Positions 39,917 through 48,918 of a stretch of DNA of 56,075 nucleotides are shown one piece after another. This stretch comes from Rhodoferax sp. (lineage in GTDB: Bacteria > Pseudomonadota > Gammaproteobacteria > Burkholderiales > Burkholderiaceae_C): NCBI RefSeq assembly GCF_025356155.1, contig NZ_JANXUQ010000115.1, positions 1 to 56,075 on the forward strand. Reading direction: 5' to 3'. The notes beneath the pieces are model-generated. The model was not told where the DNA came from, searched no databases, and saw only the letters and a program-made list of their open reading frames with translations. The translations under genes and the position numbers were made by a program. Position 1 is the stretch's first letter, and each line of letters opens with the position of its first letter.

Positions 39917-40855
39917 TTAGCGGCTCACACTGGGCATGGCGTTACCATCGCGGCCCAGTTTGTTAGCCAGTGCGCGGGCATCGCCCTCGCTAGACAAGTT
40001 GGTAAGTTGCACCAAATAGATGCGCTTGCCAGCTTTTTTTTCTGGGCGAAACTGCGCGGCGTAACCTTGGTTGCGCAGGTCTTCGTACAACGCCATGGCA
40101 TCTGCAAACGTTGTTTGCGCGTCAAAGCTGACTTTCCAGCGACCGTCCACACTGGCACCACCAGCATCCCGTGCGATATCCGTTTCCGCCGCCCACTGTT
40201 CCAATTGGGCATCTGGCACGCGGCCAATCGGCAAGGTCGGTTGGTCTTTGGGCGCTATGTAGAACTGCAGCGGCTGGTCCAGCACGACCGGCGCCGTGTT
40301 TTGGCCCGCAACCGGGTCCCGAGAGACCTCGATTTTTCCCTCCAGCAAGCAGACAATCTCTTTGGCACCGCCTTGCTTACCCCACAGGTCAGTACCGCGA
40401 ATGCCTGCGGTCACGGTGGACAGGCGGATGTCCACCTCACGCCGACTACGGCTCTTGGTTACCACACTGGTGGTGAACCGGAACGCACCAGTCACCACGC
40501 TGAGTGCCGATTTCAGGAAGACATTGCCCTGTTCCCCTTCGCGTTTGGCGACCAGCGCATCAAAGCCCAACTGTGCACTTTCTCCCAGCTTGATCTTGCT
40601 GCCCTCTGGCAGGGTGAGCAGGATGCGGGCATTGACCCCCGTCTCTATGCGATCGCGCTCTTGCAAGACCATGCCAGGGTATACAGGTTGGCGCTTGCCC
40701 GAGCGCTCCAGCCACGCCGGCATGACCACCCCGTCAACGGTCGCGGCCGGGGGCTCACCGTAGACTGGTGATGCGGCCACCGCCACCGATGCAGCGGTAG
40801 TCGATGCGATTGCCAGCATTGCCAAACACAGCTTGCTTGCAGATAAACGTCCCAT
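39917..40855 (-). CDS. FecR-domain protein with C-terminal SPOR-like domain
   Basis: 312 residues from the ATG at 40855, preceded by AGGAG. Signal peptide (LCLAMLAIASTTAASVAVAA), then a FecR-type periplasmic domain (GMVLQERDRIETGVNARILL, LPEGSKIKLGESAQL, STVTAGIRGTDLWG). The C-terminal 75 residues (RWKVSFDAQTTFADAMALYE; IYLVQLTNLSSEGDARALAN) resemble SPOR, which binds denuded septal peptidoglycan. There is no transmembrane or anti-sigma N-terminus, so it is a periplasmic FecR module rather than a classical sigma regulator. Divergent from an ECF sigma gene. Confidence 0.8.
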   Translation of the reverse strand: MGRLSASKLCLAMLAIASTTAASVAVAASPVYGEPPAATVDGVVMPAWLERSGKRQPVYPGMVLQERDRIETGVNARILLTLPEGSKIKLGESAQLGFDALVAKREGEQGNVFLKSALSVVTGAFRFTTSVVTKSRSRREVDIRLSTVTAGIRGTDLWGKQGGAKEIVCLLEGKIEVSRDPVAGQNTAPVVLDQPLQFYIAPKDQPTLPIGRVPDAQLEQWAAETDIARDAGGASVDGRWKVSFDAQTTFADAMALYEDLRNQGYAAQFRPEKKAGKRIYLVQLTNLSSEGDARALANKLGRDGNAMPSVSR

Positions 40856-41006
40856 GCTTCTCTCCTGAAGTTGGTTAGATGGTTGAAGTACGCACCCAAC
40901 CATCGATATACGACGCACACAGACACTTGGATGCATGGCAATGCATCAAATACGAACAAAGCCGGTTTTCAAACCTATCCCGCCGTAAATCCATATACTG
41001 GCGCGC
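40856..41006. promoter_or_regulatory. Divergent region with two inverted repeats upstream of the ECF sigma gene
   Basis: GATGGTTG (40878-40885)/CAACCATC (40897-40904) and GATGCAT (40930-40936)/ATGCATC (40941-40947) are both perfect. TATACT at 40994-40999 could be a -10 element eight bases before the sigma ATG, which lacks a ribosome site, so a leaderless transcript is possible. Confidence 0.45.
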
Positions 41007-41606
41007 ATGAAACTGGACACTCTTAGCCTGCAGGAGCTCATCGGCGTGGCCGCCCAGGGCAACCACGCTGGTTTTGCACAACTCTATCAACGCACCCACG
41101 CGCATCTGTTTGGGGTTGCCGTGCGTATATTGGGCAATGGACAGGCGGCTGAAGATGTTTTGCAAGAGGCATATGTGAGTGTTTGGAAAAATGCAGGGAG
41201 CTACCGCAGCGAGGTCGGCGGGCAGGCCATTCAACCCATGACATGGTTGATTGCGATCGTGCGCAATAAAGCGCTAGACGCGCTGCGCCTGCGCACCCGC
41301 CGCAAGGAAAACGCACTGTCACAAGACGATGACCCGACGGAAAATGCGGCCAATTCTGTGCAGGGTACCGACCCAAGCGCTATGCAGCTGATGGAACAAG
41401 CGACCCAGACCTTGCACATCGCTGGCTGCATGAACGCACTGGAAGGAAGCCACCGCCAGAGCCTTGCTTTGGCTTACTACCAGGGCTTGTCACATTCCGA
41501 AATCGCGGCACACATGGGCGCACCCCTGGGCTCGGTCAAGGCCTGGATACGGCGCGGCCTGGAAAAGCTAAAAGTCTGCTTGGCCGGCCAAGGTGTGATC
41601 GCATGA
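41007..41606 (+). CDS. ECF-family RNA polymerase sigma factor
   Basis: 199 residues. Region 2 (FAQLYQRTHAHLFGVAVRIL, AEDVLQEAYVSVWKNAGSY, MTWLIAIVRNKALDALRLR) and region 4 (RQSLALAYYQGLSHSEIAAH, GSVKAWIRRGLEKL) are intact, joined by an acidic linker. It overlaps the following anti-sigma gene by four bases (ATGA). The arrangement matches ECF sigma/anti-sigma pairs answering envelope or oxidative stress. No ribosome site is visible before the ATG. Confidence 0.94.
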   Translation: MKLDTLSLQELIGVAAQGNHAGFAQLYQRTHAHLFGVAVRILGNGQAAEDVLQEAYVSVWKNAGSYRSEVGGQAIQPMTWLIAIVRNKALDALRLRTRRKENALSQDDDPTENAANSVQGTDPSAMQLMEQATQTLHIAGCMNALEGSHRQSLALAYYQGLSHSEIAAHMGAPLGSVKAWIRRGLEKLKVCLAGQGVIA

Positions 41607-42346
41607 GGTACACCCAACCCCAACTGCTGGAGCATCTCGCATCTTCCTACGTGCTGGGCACGCTACAGGGTGGTGCGCGGCGGAGATTTGAAAGATTACG
41701 GGCTGACCGCGTCGACATACAAACGCTGGTCACGCTGTGGGAAGTGCGTTTGGGTGAACTGGCACTAGCCATACCACCCCAAGAACCATCGGCCAACGTG
41801 TGGCCGGCGATTGCCGCCCGCACGCAAGGCCCCAAAGCGCAATTGGCTCCACTCAGCCCACCGGCGTGGCTGGGCTGGTTGCTGCCCGCAGGCTTTGGCT
41901 TTGGTGGGCTGGCAGTGGGTGTGATGGCTGCCTGTGCCCTATTTTTCCTGGCGCCCACATTGTTTGTGTCCAGCGAACAGATCGCCATGCGGTCTGGGGA
42001 GCGGTTGCCGCCCAGCTATGTCGGCCTGCTGACCGACGCATTGGGCAATGGCAAGGTACTGGTCAGCTCGCTGCGTCAGGGCAAGACCATCACGGTGAAA
42101 ATCATCGGGCCAATTAGTGCACCGCCTTCGGGCCAGATGGTGCTGTGGGCCTATCCTAGCGATGGACCGCCGTTTGTCGTAGGCACGGTCCCTACCAAAG
42201 GCTCAGCCGTATCCAGCCTGCCCAATACTTCCGAGAAATTATTCTCCAAAGTCAGCAAACTGAGTATCACGATCGAAACCGAAACAGCACCCACTGGCCC
42301 GCATGGGCCTGTCCTATTCAGCGGCAACTGCGCCAAGCTTTGGTAA
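41603..42346 (+). CDS. Anti-sigma factor, RskA-like
   Basis: 247 residues. The N-terminal cytosolic part (LLEHLASSYVLGTLQGGARR, RFERLRADRVDIQTLVTLWE, LGELALAIPPQEPSANVWPA) matches the anti-sigma domain of RskA-type proteins, one membrane helix follows (about 92-115), and the periplasmic C-terminus carries the RskA-like VLVSSLRQGKTITVKIIGP and GQMVLWAYPSDGPPFVVG blocks. Coupled to the sigma gene, it should hold the sigma factor at the membrane. No zinc-binding HxxxCxxC is present. Confidence 0.88.
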   Translation: MRYTQPQLLEHLASSYVLGTLQGGARRRFERLRADRVDIQTLVTLWEVRLGELALAIPPQEPSANVWPAIAARTQGPKAQLAPLSPPAWLGWLLPAGFGFGGLAVGVMAACALFFLAPTLFVSSEQIAMRSGERLPPSYVGLLTDALGNGKVLVSSLRQGKTITVKIIGPISAPPSGQMVLWAYPSDGPPFVVGTVPTKGSAVSSLPNTSEKLFSKVSKLSITIETETAPTGPHGPVLFSGNCAKLW

Positions 42347-42382
42347 GGCGGGCGAGTATGTCTTGACCGTCCAAAAAATGCC

Positions 42383-43672
42383 ATGGATACTTCGCGCATG
42401 GCAACCCTTACCGAAGAACAAGCACGCTCCTATATGCACAAGCTGTTGGCCGCCATGAGCCAGGCGGGAGGCTCTGACTTGTTCATTGCCAACGACTTCC
42501 CGCCCAGCATGAAGGCCCACGGCACCATGCAGCCGCTGTCCGGCCAAAAGCTGACGGGAGAATTGACGCGGGTTTTCGCAAATTCCTTGATGAACGAACG
42601 CCAGCGCGAAGAGTTTGCCAAGGAGATGGAGTGCAACTTTGCCATCGCCATACCCGGTCTCTCGCGCTTTCGCGTCAACGTCTACGTGCAGCAGCAAAAC
42701 GTAGCCATGGTGGTGCGCACCATTGCCTCAGAGATTCCCAATTTTGAGAAGCTGGACCTGCCGCCGGTGCTCAAAGAAGTCATCATGAACAAGCGCGGCC
42801 TGGTGCTCGTGGTGGGTGGCACGGGTTCGGGCAAATCGACCACGCTGGCAGCACTGATCGACCACCGCAACAGTACCTCCGCAGGTCACATCATCACGGT
42901 AGAAGATCCGGTCGAATATGTGCATGTCTCCAAGAAATCATTGGTGAGCCACCGCGAAGTCGGGGTCGACACACACTCGTGGCACCATGCGCTGAAAAAC
43001 ACGCTACGCCAGGCGCCCGATGTGATTCTGATTGGCGAGATCCGCGACCCAGAGACTATGGAGCACGCCATCGCCTTTGCCGAAACCGTTCATTTGTGCC
43101 TGGGCACCCTACACGCCAACAGCGCCAACCAGGCAATAGACCGCATCATCAATTTTTTTCCCGAGGACCGGCGCAACCAGTTGCTGATGGATTTGTCGGC
43201 CAACTTGCGCTCCATTATTTCGCAGCGCCTCGTGCGCACCGAAGACGGCAAGGGCCGCAAGGCCGCCATCGAGATACTGCTCAACACGCCCAGCATCGCC
43301 GAGCGCATCTTCAAGGGAGCATTTGGAGAGATCAAGGGCTTGATGGAAAAGTCGCGCGAGCTGGGCATGCGCACTTTCGACTGGGCTTTGTTCGAGCTTT
43401 ACAACGACGGCCACATTGGCTACGAAGAAGCCCTGCGCAACGCAGACTCGGCCAACGAATTACGTCTGGCCATGAAGCTCAAGAGTAAACGCGGCGAGCC
43501 AGCAACAGCCAGCGGACCCACGCTGTCCTTCGACAAAGAACCCACACCTGAAGAACTGGAAGCCATGCGCGAAGCTGAACGCGTCAGACAGCAGCAACGC
43601 AAGCGTGAACTGGAAGATCAGGAGTTGGAAAAGAAGATGAAGGAAAAGGGCGCGGACAGCCGCTTCGTTTAA
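42383..43672 (+). CDS. pilU: Type IV pilus retraction ATPase PilU
   Basis: 429 residues (ATG at 42398 is an alternative start). PilT/PilU-type hexameric ATPase: Walker A GGTGSGKSTT at about 145, Asp box and VEDPVEYVH, Walker B APDVILIGEIRDPETMEHAI, His box TLHANSANQAIDRI. GSDLFIANDFPP near the start and the Glu/Arg-rich C-terminal extension (RQQQRKRELEDQELEKKMKE) favour PilU over PilT. PilU assists PilT in forceful pilus retraction. pilT, normally its neighbour, is absent here; the gene follows the anti-sigma gene by 36 bases. Confidence 0.92.
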   Translation: MDTSRMATLTEEQARSYMHKLLAAMSQAGGSDLFIANDFPPSMKAHGTMQPLSGQKLTGELTRVFANSLMNERQREEFAKEMECNFAIAIPGLSRFRVNVYVQQQNVAMVVRTIASEIPNFEKLDLPPVLKEVIMNKRGLVLVVGGTGSGKSTTLAALIDHRNSTSAGHIITVEDPVEYVHVSKKSLVSHREVGVDTHSWHHALKNTLRQAPDVILIGEIRDPETMEHAIAFAETVHLCLGTLHANSANQAIDRIINFFPEDRRNQLLMDLSANLRSIISQRLVRTEDGKGRKAAIEILLNTPSIAERIFKGAFGEIKGLMEKSRELGMRTFDWALFELYNDGHIGYEEALRNADSANELRLAMKLKSKRGEPATASGPTLSFDKEPTPEELEAMREAERVRQQQRKRELEDQELEKKMKEKGADSRFV

Positions 43673-43690
43673 TAACGCAGCAGTGGACTT

Positions 43691-44047
43691 TTACTCGTCG
43701 TGGAAGCGGGGCGTGGACTGGCCTTCTGCCAGCTCGCCGGTGTCAGGGTCCACCCAATCCGCGACACCCAGCTCGTCTTCTGCTTCTTGCAAGGTTTCGC
43801 CCGGTTCGGAAGATTCATCTTCGGCGGCCGACTGCATATGGGCCAATGCCAGCTCCAGGTTTTCGAACGGGCCAAATTCTTGTGTGCCATCCGGCGTCTG
43901 CCAGTAGTAGCCGTCAGGGCGGTGCATAAGATGGCCGACCTCTACTTCGGTGATTTCTTCGCCATCATCGTCACCGTCCTCTAGCAATTCGTCGCCTACC
44001 TCAGGCGGCACCTCAGTGGCTGCGGGTGCAGCAGGTTTGTTCGCCAT
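43691..44047 (-). CDS. Small acidic protein of unknown function
   Basis: 118 residues, very rich in Glu and Asp. Only the centre looks structured: HLMHRPDGYYWQTPDGTQEF and GPFENLELALAHMQ, a short beta-beta-helix pattern; both tails are low-complexity acidic (GDELLEDGDDDGEEITEVEV). No signal peptide, so cytoplasmic. It has orthologue-like relatives in Comamonadaceae as far as I recall, without function. It lies 61 bases downstream of the M14 peptidase gene on the same strand. Confidence 0.72.
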   Translation of the reverse strand: MANKPAAPAATEVPPEVGDELLEDGDDDGEEITEVEVGHLMHRPDGYYWQTPDGTQEFGPFENLELALAHMQSAAEDESSEPGETLQEAEDELGVADWVDPDTGELAEGQSTPRFHDE

Positions 44048-44108
44048 GGTTATTCTCCAGTTAGGACCAACATCGTTGTCTGCATCCTACTCCTGCGCAC
44101 AAACCTGT

Positions 44109-45809
44109 CTACAACAAGCCCACTACCGGATAACGCATCCACTCCGGCTCCTTGAAGCGTGTGCCATTGGCGAAGATGAAATCCAGCACGGCAGTCTGGT
44201 CGGAAAGACGCTCCGGGAATTCTTTTTTCCAGGCCTCGAAGCGCGTTCGCAATTCAGGCTCTTCCTGCAACATTTCCAACGCAGTGTCTTCAAACACATA
44301 GTCCGAATACGCTTCCTTTTTCTCCAGCACACTGTTGAAAAATCCCCAACGAAAAAAGCTGTCGTGCGCCTGCGGCTCCAGCGTCTCTACGGCGTAGCGT
44401 GCGTTGGCCTGCGCCAGGTCTACCAGCACGTCGCCCGCGCGGGCCTGGATGGTCTCGGTGTGCACCGCCAGCTCCACGGTGTCGTGGAACATATGGCCTT
44501 CATAAGGCTGCGCACGCGAACCTGTGCGTGCGATGCGGTAGACCTGAGCCCGCAGGTTTTGGTCGGTGTCCAGGCGTTGCAGTTCTACGCCATTCCACTG
44601 CAGGCGTTCAATGACTTCACGCCAGGCTTGCGGAATCAGATAGCGTTTGGGCGTGGCCACTTCCAGCGTGGCCCTGCAACGGTTGAACCAGGGGATATCA
44701 CGTTCCCACGGCTGGTTACGGTCATAGGCCAATCGGCTGTAGTTTCCCAGCAGGCTGGGGCGGTAGACAGCCGCATACCCTTTGAACTTAAACGCCGAGG
44801 GGCGATCCGTGACGGGTGCCCATAACACCGGCCAACGGCGCTGCGCGATCGCGGTTTTTCGTGCAGCACTGCGCAAGGCTTGGATCTGTTCGGCATGGCT
44901 GACCGTGAATGCCAACACCACGTCCACCAGCGCACGCATGGATGCATAACGATCGGCAAAAGGCTTGAGCATGTGTGTCTCGGGCATAAAGCCAATGCAA
45001 TGGTGCAAGGCCGCATAACCGGTAGAGAAACGCGGCACTTCCAGAAAATCTTCAATACCATCATCTGGTGTGGCGCATATGGGGTTCACATAGGGGCAGG
45101 TGGGCCAGTCGCGGTGTGCCATGGCGCTGTAGATATCCGGCAGCATCGTGTCGCGCAAAAATGTACCCAACTGTCCACCCAGCTTGTCGGTTTGGGTATT
45201 GATCAGCGTCATTGTGTAGTGGTAATCCGCACCGTTTGAGGTGTGCGTATCCACCATCACATCAGGGTCCCAAGCGGTGAAAAACTGGTTGAAAGTCTGG
45301 GTTGCCAAACTGTCGCATTTGATGAAATCGCGGTTCAAATCCAGGTTGCGGCCATTGGCCCGGAAACCAAATTCTTCAGGCCCCAACTGGTTAACGCGCG
45401 ATGTGGACTGACGGTTGAGACAACCGTCTACGTTGTAGATGGGAATGAACAAAAACACCGTCTTGCCCAGCGCCGCCAGGCGTTCAGGCTGTGTACAAAA
45501 GTCGCGTACCAGCGCCATGCAGGCGTCTATGCCCTCGGGCTCACCAGGGTGTATGCCGTTGTTGTTGAAGAATACGGGGCGGCCCTCTGCCTTGATCTGC
45601 CCGCGGTCCCAAACGCCGTCGCTTGTCACAACACCCGCATGCAATGGCAGGCCGTTGTCGGCCAAGCCAATCGGGAAGAAATGCATTACCGTGGGGAAGT
45701 CGGCGGCGAGCTTTTCGTAGAAGGCTATGCATTCGCTCCACAGCGTCGTCTGGTTTTGGTTGCCGCGCTCGTAGGGGGTTGGGTACTGGGTTTGTGCGTT
45801 GTGCGCCAT
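44109..45809 (-). CDS. M14-family zinc carboxypeptidase
   Basis: 566 residues from the ATG at 45809. Zinc-ligand motif NNGIHPGEPEG (HxxE), substrate-site NGRNLDLNRDFIKCD, and the third ligand probably in MVDTHTSNGADYHY; catalytic Glu is likely in the FMPETHMLKPF block. No signal peptide is seen. The C-terminal 200 residues form an extra beta-rich domain ending in a Trp/Phe-rich helix region (HDSFFRWGFFNSVLEKKEAY), as in larger M14 subfamilies of proteobacteria. Substrate unknown. Confidence 0.88.
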   Translation of the reverse strand: MAHNAQTQYPTPYERGNQNQTTLWSECIAFYEKLAADFPTVMHFFPIGLADNGLPLHAGVVTSDGVWDRGQIKAEGRPVFFNNNGIHPGEPEGIDACMALVRDFCTQPERLAALGKTVFLFIPIYNVDGCLNRQSTSRVNQLGPEEFGFRANGRNLDLNRDFIKCDSLATQTFNQFFTAWDPDVMVDTHTSNGADYHYTMTLINTQTDKLGGQLGTFLRDTMLPDIYSAMAHRDWPTCPYVNPICATPDDGIEDFLEVPRFSTGYAALHHCIGFMPETHMLKPFADRYASMRALVDVVLAFTVSHAEQIQALRSAARKTAIAQRRWPVLWAPVTDRPSAFKFKGYAAVYRPSLLGNYSRLAYDRNQPWERDIPWFNRCRATLEVATPKRYLIPQAWREVIERLQWNGVELQRLDTDQNLRAQVYRIARTGSRAQPYEGHMFHDTVELAVHTETIQARAGDVLVDLAQANARYAVETLEPQAHDSFFRWGFFNSVLEKKEAYSDYVFEDTALEMLQEEPELRTRFEAWKKEFPERLSDQTAVLDFIFANGTRFKEPEWMRYPVVGLL

Positions 45810-45929
45810 GGATTCGCTTTCAATCTGCGCGCGGTTTGCAGCACCGCGCAAAATGTGAATCGCTGGGATGATAGACCCTGCGCTTGACCGACACTGTTGT
45901 CTTCAACACTTTATTCTCAGGACTGCGCC

Positions 45930-47318
45930 ATGGACGCACACGCAATACTCGCCAACGTATGGGCCTTGGGCGGGCTACCGGCCGGGGCGCTGGACCACGT
46001 GCATCTGCAGGGTACCGACCCTGTCTTTCCATCCTCATTTGCCGTCGGCACCGCCGCACAAACCAGCATTGCTGCCGCGGCCTTGGCTGCCTGCGAAGTG
46101 GGCCATGCGCGTGGACAGCAAGGCCAGGCCGTTGGTGTTGACATGGCGCATGCGGCGCTGGAGTGCGAGGGTTGGTTCAGCGTCAACGGGCAGGTCGTCG
46201 ACCCATGGGACAGATTCTCTGGCCTGTATGCCTGCGCCGATGGCTGGGCGCGCGTGCATGCCAATTTCGCCCACCACCGCGATGGCGCACTGGCTTTGCT
46301 GGGGCTGTCCAGTGCAACTGCCGAGCGCAAAGATGCACAGCGCGTCTTGTATAAATGGAAGGCTTTGGACTTTGAACAGGCTGCGGCCGATCGCGGTTTG
46401 GTCGCCTCTGCGTTGCGCAGTTTTTCCGAGTGGGACGCCCACCCTCAATCCCAAGCCGTGGCGGCACAACCCTTGTTGACGCTGCAACGCATAGGAGATG
46501 CGGCGCCGCTGGCCTTGCCTGATCTGCGTGCCGACCAGCTTCCGCTCACGGGCCTACGTGTGCTGGACCTGACCCGCATCGTGGCGGGGCCGGTGGCAGG
46601 TCGTACTTTGGCTGCGCTAGGTGCGGACATCATGCTGGTCAACTCGCCACATTTGCCCAACATTGGCGTGATTGCCGAGAGCAGCCGCGGCAAACTGTCG
46701 TGCCATCTGGACCTGCGGGTGGAGGACGACAGGCGTGCCATGGACGCGCTGATTGCAGATGCCGACGTGTTTGTGCAAGGCTACCGACCGGGCGGTTTGG
46801 AGGCATTGGGCTACGGTGCCCAGGCATTGGCGGCGCAACGACCCGGCATCATCGTCGTCTCTCTGACCGCCTACGGCACACAAGGCCCGTGGGCGCAGCG
46901 CCGTGGGTTTGACTCGCTGGTGCAGGCCGCCACGGGTTTCAATCTGGCAGAGGCCGAAGCAGCGGGGTCCGCTCAACCCAAAGCCTTGCCCATGCAGATT
47001 CTGGACCATGCCAGCGGTCATTTGATGGCCTTTGCTGCTGCGGCGGCCAAAGCGCGGCAATTGCGAGAGGGCGGCAGTTGGCATGTGCAACTATCACTGG
47101 CGCAGACGGCGCACTGGCTGCGCAGCCTCGGGCGTATACCGTCGGGATTTGGCGTCACTGCGCCAGACAGACAGGTGTATCTGGAAAACTACGCATCCGG
47201 CTTTGGCGACTTGGTAGCAATACTGCCCACGCCCCAGTTGTCTCGTACACCAGCGCACTGGAGCCGCCCATCGGTTCCACCCGGCACCCACGCGCCGGCG
47301 TGGCCACCTAACTTTTAG
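45930..47318 (+). CDS. CaiB/BaiF-type CoA-transferase with apparently swapped halves
   Basis: 462 residues from the ATG at 45930. The canonical N-terminal family block (LRVLDLTRIVAGPVAGRTLA, ADVFVQGYRPGGLEALGYGA, GFDSLVQAATGF with the expected catalytic Asp328) appears only after residue 205. Residues 1-190 instead look like the usual C-terminal half (LYACADGWARVHANFAHHRD, WDAHPQSQAV). Family III enzymes transfer CoA between carboxylic acids. The substrate is unknown. It ends in a 4-base tail-to-tail overlap with the DUF2917 gene. Confidence 0.82.
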   Translation: MDAHAILANVWALGGLPAGALDHVHLQGTDPVFPSSFAVGTAAQTSIAAAALAACEVGHARGQQGQAVGVDMAHAALECEGWFSVNGQVVDPWDRFSGLYACADGWARVHANFAHHRDGALALLGLSSATAERKDAQRVLYKWKALDFEQAAADRGLVASALRSFSEWDAHPQSQAVAAQPLLTLQRIGDAAPLALPDLRADQLPLTGLRVLDLTRIVAGPVAGRTLAALGADIMLVNSPHLPNIGVIAESSRGKLSCHLDLRVEDDRRAMDALIADADVFVQGYRPGGLEALGYGAQALAAQRPGIIVVSLTAYGTQGPWAQRRGFDSLVQAATGFNLAEAEAAGSAQPKALPMQILDHASGHLMAFAAAAAKARQLREGGSWHVQLSLAQTAHWLRSLGRIPSGFGVTAPDRQVYLENYASGFGDLVAILPTPQLSRTPAHWSRPSVPPGTHAPAWPPNF

Positions 47319-47803
47319 CTGCAGTGCGGGGCCTGCACCACGGCAGGCCGACCCGACACCAGTTGCCGGCCATACACCACCACGCCAGCACACAGGTGTG
47401 CCAGCGCGGTACCCACCATGCCCAACGCCAGACCCAGGTCGCGCAGGGGCTGCGTTACCGCACTCGCATCCTGGGCTGCCAGAGCGCCAGCAGTTTCCAA
47501 TGAGGGCGTCCACTCAAAGAACACTGCTTGTTGATCCGCACGTTCAAAAGGTTCCAGCACCAGGTGCTGACCTGGGCTGACGGCCAACTGCTCTCCGGCA
47601 CGCAAAAAGTAGTCGCCCAGTTCGTTGCCTGCGCCTTGTTGCTGCTCGTCGAGCGTCACCCATACTCGGCCCTGGGCAACGCGCAACAGCCCGGCGTTGC
47701 GCGGCTGCAAGCTCAGCGCCCGCCCGGGGGCCAACTTCCAAAAACCGGGTACGGTGTCCTGGCTCGTTGAGGTTTGGAATTCCAGGAAATTGCTGCTTGA
47801 CAT
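47315..47803 (-). CDS. DUF2917 domain protein
   Basis: 162 residues from the ATG at 47803 (AAGGAG upstream). The DUF2917 part spans about 20-95: GRALSLQPRNAGLLRVAQGR, VWVTLDEQQQGAGNELGDYF, LRAGEQLAVSPGQHLVLEPF, a cupin-like beta unit. The remaining C-terminal region holds a weakly hydrophobic helix. Function unknown. In many Burkholderiales this family sits next to a GcvA-like LysR gene, as here (divergent, 128 bases). Confidence 0.82.
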   Translation of the reverse strand: MSSSNFLEFQTSTSQDTVPGFWKLAPGRALSLQPRNAGLLRVAQGRVWVTLDEQQQGAGNELGDYFLRAGEQLAVSPGQHLVLEPFERADQQAVFFEWTPSLETAGALAAQDASAVTQPLRDLGLALGMVGTALAHLCAGVVVYGRQLVSGRPAVVQAPHCS

Positions 47804-47931
47804 AGTGCGCTCCTTAGCTGCGTTTGATGCCTGAATGATCACGGGAAAACCCTTGATCGTCCAATGAAATCGGGATAAGCTATTCATTCCCATTTCGCAT
47901 CAATTACCAAACACCCTTCCTGCCCCAAGCC
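47804..47931. promoter_or_regulatory. Divergent DUF2917/LysR promoter region
   Basis: An imperfect palindrome GAAATCGGGA (47866-47875)/TCCCATTTC (47888-47896) lies 36 bases before the LysR start and is a plausible autoregulatory operator. No confident core promoter hexamers. Confidence 0.4.
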
Positions 47932-48918
47932 ATGCACCACTCCGAAAACCACCTGCGTACCCGCCCCATTGCTGTCGGCCATTTGCGTGCTTTTGAAGCA
48001 GTGGCCCGGCACCTGAACTTCCGGGCGGCGGCAGAAGAACTGTCGCTGACCCAGAGTGCGGTCAGCCGCCAAATTCAGGCCATGGAGGAAGAGGTCGGTG
48101 TGCCGCTTTTCCTGCGCCACACGCGCGCGGTGGAGCTGACCAGCGCCGGCGCCCAATTGTTGCGCGCCGTACTGCCGTCCCTGGAGCGCATGGACAGCTC
48201 GGTGCGCCTGATCCGACGCAGCGCGGGGCGGCGCAGCGTCACCATCAGCACCTGGGCATCGTTTGCGTCCATGTGGCTGATACCGCGACTGGAGGATTTC
48301 CAAAATTCCCACCCCGACATCGACATCCGCATCGACGCCAGCGATGTACCGGTGGACATGGAAACGGCCGACATCGACGTGGCACTGCGCTACGTGCGCC
48401 CGGCGCAGGCGCCTGCGGGGGCCATACGCCTGTTTGGCGAGCAGCTAACGCCAGTGGCCAGCCCCTGGCTAATCAAGAGCGGGCATCCTCTCAAAAAAGG
48501 GGCCGATCTGGTGCACTTTGGCCTGATTGAAGCCAGCGACTCGCACCGCACGCAAAACCTGGAGTGGCTAACCTGGCGGCGCTGGCTGGACACGCACAAC
48601 TTCAAGACGCTGGAGCCCAAGCGCTGGCTCTACTTCAACTACGCGCACCAGATCGCCCAGGCCGCACTGACCGGCCAGGGGCTGGCACTGGCGCGCATGC
48701 CGCTGGTGGCAGACAGCTTGGCCAGTGGTGATCTGGTCGAGATACTGCCCCATATGCGACTGGAGTCACCTATGGTCTATTGGCTCATCGTTGGCCCACG
48801 CTCCGGGGCGCGCCCGGAGATCGTTGCGTTTTGCACCTGGCTGCAAGCCCAGGCCGAGCTGACCCGCGTGGCAATTGGTGATGTGCCTGACCCCGACACG
48901 GTGGATGACCTGACCTGA
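47932..48918 (+). CDS. LysR-family transcriptional regulator (GcvA-like)
   Basis: 328 residues. N-terminal HTH with LRAFEAVARHLNFRAAAEEL, SLTQSAVSRQIQAMEEEVGV and PLFLRHTRAVELTSAG (about 18-80), then a substrate-binding domain with IRIDASDVPVDMETADIDVA and LRYVR, the signature of the GcvA/AmpR branch. The likely target is the divergent DUF2917 gene and itself; the effector is unknown. Confidence 0.92.
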   Translation: MHHSENHLRTRPIAVGHLRAFEAVARHLNFRAAAEELSLTQSAVSRQIQAMEEEVGVPLFLRHTRAVELTSAGAQLLRAVLPSLERMDSSVRLIRRSAGRRSVTISTWASFASMWLIPRLEDFQNSHPDIDIRIDASDVPVDMETADIDVALRYVRPAQAPAGAIRLFGEQLTPVASPWLIKSGHPLKKGADLVHFGLIEASDSHRTQNLEWLTWRRWLDTHNFKTLEPKRWLYFNYAHQIAQAALTGQGLALARMPLVADSLASGDLVEILPHMRLESPMVYWLIVGPRSGARPEIVAFCTWLQAQAELTRVAIGDVPDPDTVDDLT

